Assembly (NCBI GenBank): GCA_964397995.1
Contig: CAYNLG010000003.1
Span: 25,703 to 89,702 of the forward strand
Direction: 5' to 3'
DNA: 64,000 bases
Source of the DNA: CAYNLG01 sp964397995
GTDB taxonomy: Bacteria > Planctomycetota > Phycisphaerae > FEN-1346
Below the pieces are notes generated by a model, which was given only the letters and a program-made list of their open reading frames with translations, searched no databases and was not told the DNA's origin. Positions within the stretch are counted from its first letter, which is position 1. Each line of letters opens with the position of its first letter. A program made the translations under genes and the position numbers. Positions 59,044 through 64,000 of the stretch are shown here, in pieces.

Positions 59044-60378
59044 ATGCAGGCGGTGATGGCCGTGCCGATGCTGGTCAAGGTCCTGGCCAGCCTCGCGCTC
59101 ATCCTGCTCGTTAACCGCCTGACCCGGCGTCTGGTCGTCAGCGTGGCCGTCGCGACGGTCGCCCTGGCCCTCTGGTCGGGGCACTCGCTCGGGGCGATGG
59201 GGGCCATCGCGTGGGCCCGGTTCAGCTCCGCCGACAACCTGATGCTCATGGTCGTGGTGGTCGGGGTCATCTGGCTCTCGATGCAGATGGACGCCGCCGG
59301 CATGATGCGCGACCTTGTGGCCGCCGTCCGGTGCCGCATCCCCCGCCGGGCCGCCATGGCCGTGTTGCCGGCGGTAATCGGGCTGTTGCCGATGCCGGGC
59401 GGGGCGCTCTTCTCGGCGCCCCTGGTGGACAGCTGCGACGAGGACGGCACCGTCCAGCCCCGCCTCAAGAGCAAGATCAACTACTGGTTCCGCCACGTCT
59501 GGGAATACTGGTGGCCGCTCTACCCCGGCGTGCTGCTGGCCCTGGCCATCACGAAGCTGGAGGCATGGCAGTACGCGGCCCTGATGCTGCCGCTGACGGG
59601 GGCGGCCGTCGTGTCCGGGTACGTGTTCCTGCTGCGGAAGGTCCATCCGGAAGAGGTGGCCGCCGAGCCGGCCGCCGAGAGCGCGGCGCCCGCGGCCGCG
59701 CGCAAGCCGCCGCTCCTGCCGCTGCTGGAGCCGATCCTCGTCGTCGTCGCCACCTACGCCATCCTCCGCGTCGGCTACGCCCTGCTCGTGCGGGCCTGGC
59801 CGGACGCCCCGCCGCTGAACCGGTACCTGCCGATGACGGTCGGCATCGCCCTGGCCATCCTCTGGCTCCAGATCCGCCGCCCCCTCGGCCAGTCGGCCTG
59901 GCGGGGCATCGTGGGCGCCCGCAAGGTCTACGTCCTGATGGCCATCGTGGCGATCATCCGCATCTACGGGGCCTTCGTGCGGGCGGAACTCCCGGACGGG
60001 ACGCCGGTCGTCGAGCAGATGCGGCTGGAGCTGGACGCGGCGGGCATCCCGCCGATGGCCATGATCATGGTTCTGCCGTTCATCGCGGGCCTGACGACGG
60101 GCCTGTCGATCGGGTTTGTCGGGGCGGCGTTCCCGGTGGTGATGACGCTGGTCGGGATGGACGCCCCGACGGGCGAGTTCTTCGCCGCCCTCGTCCTCGC
60201 CCACGGCTGCGGGTACATGGGTATGATGCTCTCGCCCGTCCACGTCTGCCTGATCGTCACCAGCGAGCACTTCAAGACGGCGGTCCTGGCGAACCTGGTG
60301 CGGCTGGCGGCGCCGGCGGCGGGGGTGATTGCGGCGGCGGTGGCGTACCACCTGGCGCTACGGTATCTTTGGCCGTAG
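59044..60378 (+). CDS. DUF401-family membrane protein (putative permease)
   Basis: 444 aa with about 10-12 transmembrane helices. The pattern LPAVIGLLPMPGGALFSAPLV and HVWEYWWPLYPGVLL, then GFVGAAFPVV and HGCGYMGMMLSPVHVCLIVT, is that of DUF401 proteins, related to the ArsB/NhaD-type ion transporters, with paired re-entrant loops rich in Gly/Pro. The substrate is unknown; an organic acid or ion is likely. ATG 59044 has GGGAG upstream, and the promoter at 58976-59004 is strong. Followed by a 222-base gap with no recognisable feature. Confidence 0.9.
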   Translation: MQAVMAVPMLVKVLASLALILLVNRLTRRLVVSVAVATVALALWSGHSLGAMGAIAWARFSSADNLMLMVVVVGVIWLSMQMDAAGMMRDLVAAVRCRIPRRAAMAVLPAVIGLLPMPGGALFSAPLVDSCDEDGTVQPRLKSKINYWFRHVWEYWWPLYPGVLLALAITKLEAWQYAALMLPLTGAAVVSGYVFLLRKVHPEEVAAEPAAESAAPAAARKPPLLPLLEPILVVVATYAILRVGYALLVRAWPDAPPLNRYLPMTVGIALAILWLQIRRPLGQSAWRGIVGARKVYVLMAIVAIIRIYGAFVRAELPDGTPVVEQMRLELDAAGIPPMAMIMVLPFIAGLTTGLSIGFVGAAFPVVMTLVGMDAPTGEFFAALVLAHGCGYMGMMLSPVHVCLIVTSEHFKTAVLANLVRLAAPAAGVIAAAVAYHLALRYLWP

Positions 60379-60600
60379 GCCGGGCCCTCAGCCCGCCGCG
60401 CGCCCAGCGGCTTTTCCCATAACCCGCCGTGTGAGGGCCGGGTTAGAGGGGCGGACCGTCCGGCCGGGGTATACGGGACGGTCGACCCCATATCCCGTCG
60501 GGCCGGCCGGACCGGGCGCCCGGAAGGACGCCGCGGACCGGTCCGGTTTCGCCAGGCAGGGCCAAGACCGTTTGGAGTGGCTTCAGAGGGAGAACGAGGC

Positions 60601-63600
60601 ATGACGACCCGACTTCGCGCGGGCCTTGGACCGGCGCTGTGGCTGCTCGTGGCCGCCTTGGCCGCCCCCGCCCTGGCCGCCCAGCGGCCCGAGCAGGGCG
60701 GCGACTCCGCCACCGACGACTACAACATGGCCGCCTGGCTCTACGCCACCGGCAAGTACGGCCTGGCCGCCGAGGAGTTCCGGGCGTTCCTCCAGAAGCA
60801 CCCGAAGCACGAGAAGGTGCCGGAAGCGAAGCTGACGTTGGCGCGGGCGCTGCTGCGGACGAGCAAACCGCAGGAGGCGGCCGACCTGCTGGAGTCCGTC
60901 GGCAAGGAGCATGACACGTTCGCGCGCCGGGCCGAGGTGCTCTTCGAGCTGGGCCGCGCCCGGGCCGCCCTCGGCAAGAGCGCCGAAGCCGCCGACACGT
61001 TTGCCGCCCTCGTCAAGCAGGACGCGGACCATTACCTGGCGGACTGGGCCCGCGACCGGCGGGGCGGGCTGCTGATCACGCTGAGGCAATACGACCCGGC
61101 CATCGAGACGCTCGCGCCGCTGGTCGAGCAGTACCGGACGAGCCCGCAGGCCGACCGGAACCGCCGCCGACGCATGGAAGAGCTCCAGAAGGTCGGCGAC
61201 GCGGTGGCGGCCGGGTTCGAGCCGTTGCTGGAGCGGGTCCATCTGAACCTGGGCATCGCCCAGGCCGGGGCCGGGAAGTACGCCGAGGCCAAGGAGACCT
61301 TCGAGGAGGTCCTGGCCCTCGGCGCCAAGGGCGACCACGCCGCCGCGGCCCGGTATCACCTGGCCCAGACGCTCTACCGCCTCGGCGAGTACGCGCAGGC
61401 GGCCGAGGCGTACAAGGATGTGGCCGAGGGGAAGGACGCGCGGGCGGCGGACGCGGCGTTCGAGCGGGGCCTGGCCCTCTACCACGCCGAGAAGTACGAG
61501 CCGGCCGCCGAGGCCTTCGCCTCGTGCGCCAAGCGGTTCCCCGACGCCGACCGCGCCGGGCGGGCCGAACTCTACGTCGGCACCTGCCTTTACCTCGCGG
61601 GCAAGTACGACGAGGCCGCCAAGCGCCTTGCCGACCGCGTCAAGCGGAACGGCGGCGACGCCGAGGCCCTCTACTGGCTGGGCATGACGGAGCTGAAGCG
61701 CGGCCAGGCGGAGTCGGCCCGGGCCCGGTTCGAGCAGGTCGTGAAGGCGGCGCCGGAGAGCCCGCTGGCGGCCGATGCGCGGCTCGGCCAGGCCGATGCG
61801 CTCCTGGCCGAGGGCAAGGAGGCCGAGGCCGCCCAGGCCTACCAGGCCTTCGCCCGGAAACACGGCGACCACGCCGACTTGCCGCGCGCCCTGTACGCGG
61901 CCGCGGCGGCGCTCAACCGCTCGGGCGACTTCAAGGCCTCCGAGACGGTCGTCGCGGCCTTCCTGAAACAGGCCGGCGACCACGCCCTCGTGCCCCAGGT
62001 TCTCTTCATCTCCGGCGAGAACCGCTTTCTCCAGAAAGCGTACGAGGCGGCCGGCGAGCGGTACGCGCAGCTCCTGAAGGACCACGAGGGCGCGGCCGAC
62101 GCGCCGGCGGCGCGACTGCGGCTCGCCTGGGTCCGCTACTTCGTCGAGGACTACCCCGACGCGATCAAGCACCTCCAGACCCTCCTCAAGGCCAAGGACG
62201 TCCCGGGCGACACCGCCCGCGAGGCCCGCTACCTTCTCGGCGTCTGCCGCTTCGACCAGAAGAAGTTCGACGACGCCGCCGAGGCGTTCGCGGCCTACCT
62301 GAAAGACGAGGACGCCAAGGCCCACCGGGCCGAGGCGGCGCTGAAGCGCGGCCTGGCGCTGGCGCGGGCCGAGAAGACCGACGACGCCGTCAAGGCCCTC
62401 GAGAGCTTCGTCAAGGCGCACGAGAAGAGCCCGCTCCTTCCGCGCGGCCGATACGAGTTGGCCGAACTCCTCCGCGAGGCCGGCAAGCCCAAGGAGGCCG
62501 CCGAGCACTACAAGGCCGTCGCCGAGAAGCACCCCGACGACGACCTGGCCCCGTACGCCTGGTACGGCCTCGGCCTCGCCCGCAAGGCCCAGGACCAGCT
62601 CAAGGAGGCCGCCGACGCCTTCGGCCGCGTCCCCGAGCGCTACGCCAAGGCGGACCTCGTGCCCGAGGCGCTTTACCAGCAGGGCCTGGCCCTGAAGCAG
62701 ACCAAGGACTACCCGGGCGCCCGCAAGGCGCTCGCGGCCATGCTCGAGAAGGCCGCGCAGCACGAGCTGGCCGACGCGGCGCGGCTCGCCCTCGGCCAGG
62801 TCTACCAGGCCGAGGAGGCCTGGGCCGAGGCCGCGAAGGTCTTCGGCACCCTCCGCGACGGCACGAAGGACAAGGGCCTGAAGGAGCAGGCCGCCTACGA
62901 ACTCGCGTGGTCGCTCCAGCAGGCCGGCCAGGCCGACCCGGCCCAGGAAGCTTACGCGTTTCTCGCCAAGACGTTCCCGAAGAGCACGCTGGCGGCCGAT
63001 GCGCACTTCCAGCGCGGCGAGCGGGCGTACCGCGACAAGAACTACGACGAGGCCGTCGACGCCTACGAACGGGCCCTGGCCTCGGCCGACGCGCGCCTCG
63101 CCGACAAGCTGCTCTACCGCCTCGGCTGGTGCCACTGGGCCAAGGAGACCTGGGCCGAGGCTGCCAAGCTCTTCGACCGCCTCATCAAGGAGCACCCGGA
63201 AAGCGACCTCGTGCCCGAGGGGCGGCTCCAGGCCGGCGAGGCCTACGTCAAGCTCGGCAAGCCCGCCGACGCCGCCGACCGGCTGAAGCCGCTCGTGGAG
63301 GCCGCGCCGAAGGACTTCGACGGCCTGGCCGACGCCCGGTACCGCCTCGGCGAGGCCCAGCTCGTCCTCGGCCGCGCGGGCCAAGCCGTCGCCACGCTCA
63401 CGGCCCTCGTCCAGCAACACCCGTCGTACCCGTTGCTGGCCGAGGCCCAGTTCCTCCTGGGCAAGGCCCTGTACGAGGAGAAGCAGTACGAGCAGGCGCG
63501 GCAGCGGTTCCAGCAGGCGGCCGGCATGACCCAGACCGAGACGGCCGCCAAGGCCCAGTTCTACCTCGGCGAGACCTACCTGGCCGAGGGCCAGGCCCGC

Positions 63601-63810
63601 GACGCCCTGAAGGCGTACCTGCGGGTGGTGGCCCTATGGTCGGGGTACACCGAGTGGGCCGCCGCCGCCCAGTTCGAGGCTGGCAAGGCCTACCTGCAAC
63701 TCGACCGGAAGGACGACGCCCGCGAGGCGTTCCAAACGGTCACGACCCAGTACGCGGACACGAAGTGGGCCCAGTCGGCCAAGGAACAGCTCGCCCAGCT
63801 CGGCGGGTGA
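60601..63810 (+). CDS. very large exported TPR-repeat protein
   Basis: 1,069 aa. ATG 60601 has GAGGGAGAACGAGG upstream and opens a signal peptide (LGPALWLLVAALAAPALA, cut before AQRPEQ). Nearly all the rest is TPR/Sel1-like helical repeats of about 34-38 residues, e.g. AAWLYATGKYGLAAEEFRAF, AQAAEAYKDVAEGKDARAAD, EAAKLFDRLIKEHPESDLVPEG, LDRKDDAREAFQTVTTQYADTKWA; around 25 units by eye. Related to YbgF/TolA-region and BamD-like tetratricopeptide proteins of planctomycetes, which scaffold envelope complexes. The next gene, an exported protein start at 63851, follows by 40 bases, consistent with a Tol/Exb-type operon. Confidence 0.9.
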   Translation: MTTRLRAGLGPALWLLVAALAAPALAAQRPEQGGDSATDDYNMAAWLYATGKYGLAAEEFRAFLQKHPKHEKVPEAKLTLARALLRTSKPQEAADLLESVGKEHDTFARRAEVLFELGRARAALGKSAEAADTFAALVKQDADHYLADWARDRRGGLLITLRQYDPAIETLAPLVEQYRTSPQADRNRRRRMEELQKVGDAVAAGFEPLLERVHLNLGIAQAGAGKYAEAKETFEEVLALGAKGDHAAAARYHLAQTLYRLGEYAQAAEAYKDVAEGKDARAADAAFERGLALYHAEKYEPAAEAFASCAKRFPDADRAGRAELYVGTCLYLAGKYDEAAKRLADRVKRNGGDAEALYWLGMTELKRGQAESARARFEQVVKAAPESPLAADARLGQADALLAEGKEAEAAQAYQAFARKHGDHADLPRALYAAAAALNRSGDFKASETVVAAFLKQAGDHALVPQVLFISGENRFLQKAYEAAGERYAQLLKDHEGAADAPAARLRLAWVRYFVEDYPDAIKHLQTLLKAKDVPGDTAREARYLLGVCRFDQKKFDDAAEAFAAYLKDEDAKAHRAEAALKRGLALARAEKTDDAVKALESFVKAHEKSPLLPRGRYELAELLREAGKPKEAAEHYKAVAEKHPDDDLAPYAWYGLGLARKAQDQLKEAADAFGRVPERYAKADLVPEALYQQGLALKQTKDYPGARKALAAMLEKAAQHELADAARLALGQVYQAEEAWAEAAKVFGTLRDGTKDKGLKEQAAYELAWSLQQAGQADPAQEAYAFLAKTFPKSTLAADAHFQRGERAYRDKNYDEAVDAYERALASADARLADKLLYRLGWCHWAKETWAEAAKLFDRLIKEHPESDLVPEGRLQAGEAYVKLGKPADAADRLKPLVEAAPKDFDGLADARYRLGEAQLVLGRAGQAVATLTALVQQHPSYPLLAEAQFLLGKALYEEKQYEQARQRFQQAAGMTQTETAAKAQFYLGETYLAEGQARDALKAYLRVVALWSGYTEWAAAAQFEAGKAYLQLDRKDDAREAFQTVTTQYADTKWAQSAKEQLAQLGG

Positions 63811-63850
63811 GACCCGGCCGCCCACGTCAGCACCCGAAGGAGACCCGGTC

Positions 63851-64000
63851 ATGCGGAACGAGACCCGTGCCCTGTGGCGTGCGGCAGCGTTGGTGACGGC
63901 GCTGGTGCTGCCGGCGCTGGCGGTGGCGGCCCCGGCGGCCGAGCCGGCGGCGCCCGCCCCCGAGGCGGCGCCCGACGCCCCCGCCCCCGGCGACGGACCC
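63851..64000 (+). CDS. start of an exported protein, cut by the window end
   Basis: Fifty codons are visible: a signal peptide (RNETRALWRAAALVTALVLPALAVA) followed by an Ala/Pro/Glu-rich stretch. ATG 63851 has AAGGAGA upstream. In related genomes such a start directly after a large TPR gene usually belongs to an ExbB/TolQ-type proton-channel subunit with a Pro/Ala-rich N-terminus; this is only an expectation, because no channel motif is inside the window. Confidence 0.6.
   Translation, partial: MRNETRALWRAAALVTALVLPALAVAAPAAEPAAPAPEAAPDAPAPGDGP

Overview
The window reads as chromosomal DNA of a very GC-rich bacterium, most likely an uncultured Planctomycetota (Phycisphaerae-like) or a close PVC relative. 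This is inference from content: two PEP-CTERM sorted surface proteins (one also carrying a dockerin-like tail), two sulfatases, two GH78 rhamnosidase-type enzymes, several Gfo/Idh/MocA oxidoreductases, a sugar isomerase/epimerase TIM barrel, SGNH hydrolases, and large secreted TPR/zinc-ribbon proteins. Nothing in it looks like phage, plasmid, intact IS element or CRISPR. Because GC is so high, most long antisense reading frames are artefacts; genes were chosen by protein family, start signals and non-overlap.

Layout. 1-9 kb: the end of a GH10-like protein with a damaged active site, lysA, a remnant fusing a permease piece to a DGC-domain piece, then a leftward operon GH78-type enzyme > Gfo/Idh/MocA dehydrogenase > sugar isomerase. 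9-12 kb: an unusual intergenic tract with helically phased T-tracts, then a repeat-rich PEP-CTERM/dockerin protein. 11.8-16 kb: purM, a sulfatase, deoC overlapping a family 4 uracil-DNA glycosylase. 16-21 kb: a lipoprotein, a candidate structured small RNA, a tandem pair of related secreted proteins, class II fructose-bisphosphate aldolase. 22-30 kb: a membrane protein, a nucleotidyltransferase whose stop lies in a perfect palindrome, a TPR/zinc-finger protein, an MDR dehydrogenase plus NSS transporter, a HAD phosphatase, another Gfo/Idh/MocA protein. 31-37 kb: a rightward catabolic cluster (SDR, esterase-like hydrolase, 72-aa Cys4 protein, LsrF-type aldolase, MDR dehydrogenase), a degenerate receiver-domain protein and a PfkB kinase. 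37-42.5 kb: ECF sigma factor with zinc anti-sigma factor, a zinc-ribbon/GYF-like/TPR protein and a small PEP-CTERM protein. 42.7-52.5 kb: ApbE lipoprotein, a ThuA-MocA fusion, an ArsG-like remnant, CstA, SGNH hydrolase, sulfatase, MFS transporter, secreted SGNH hydrolase. 52.5-64 kb: asnB with an aldo/keto reductase, tRNA-Val(CAC), a canonical GH78 rhamnosidase, a broken Phd/RelE module, a DUF401 permease, a 1,069-aa TPR protein and the start of another exported protein.

How it fits together. The theme is scavenging of complex, often sulfated, plant or algal glycans: sulfatases and SGNH esterases strip substituents, GH78 enzymes release rhamnose, Gfo/Idh/MocA, SDR and MDR dehydrogenases with isomerases oxidise and rearrange the sugars, PfkB/HAD proteins handle phosphates, and aldolases (Fba, DeoC, LsrF-type) cleave the products. 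Surface display goes through PEP-CTERM signals, but no exosortase lies in the window. Reading upstream regions by eye gives a recurring housekeeping promoter, TTG(A/C)C-like -35 and TANNNT -10 with 16-18 bp spacing, in front of about twenty genes; these are listed individually.
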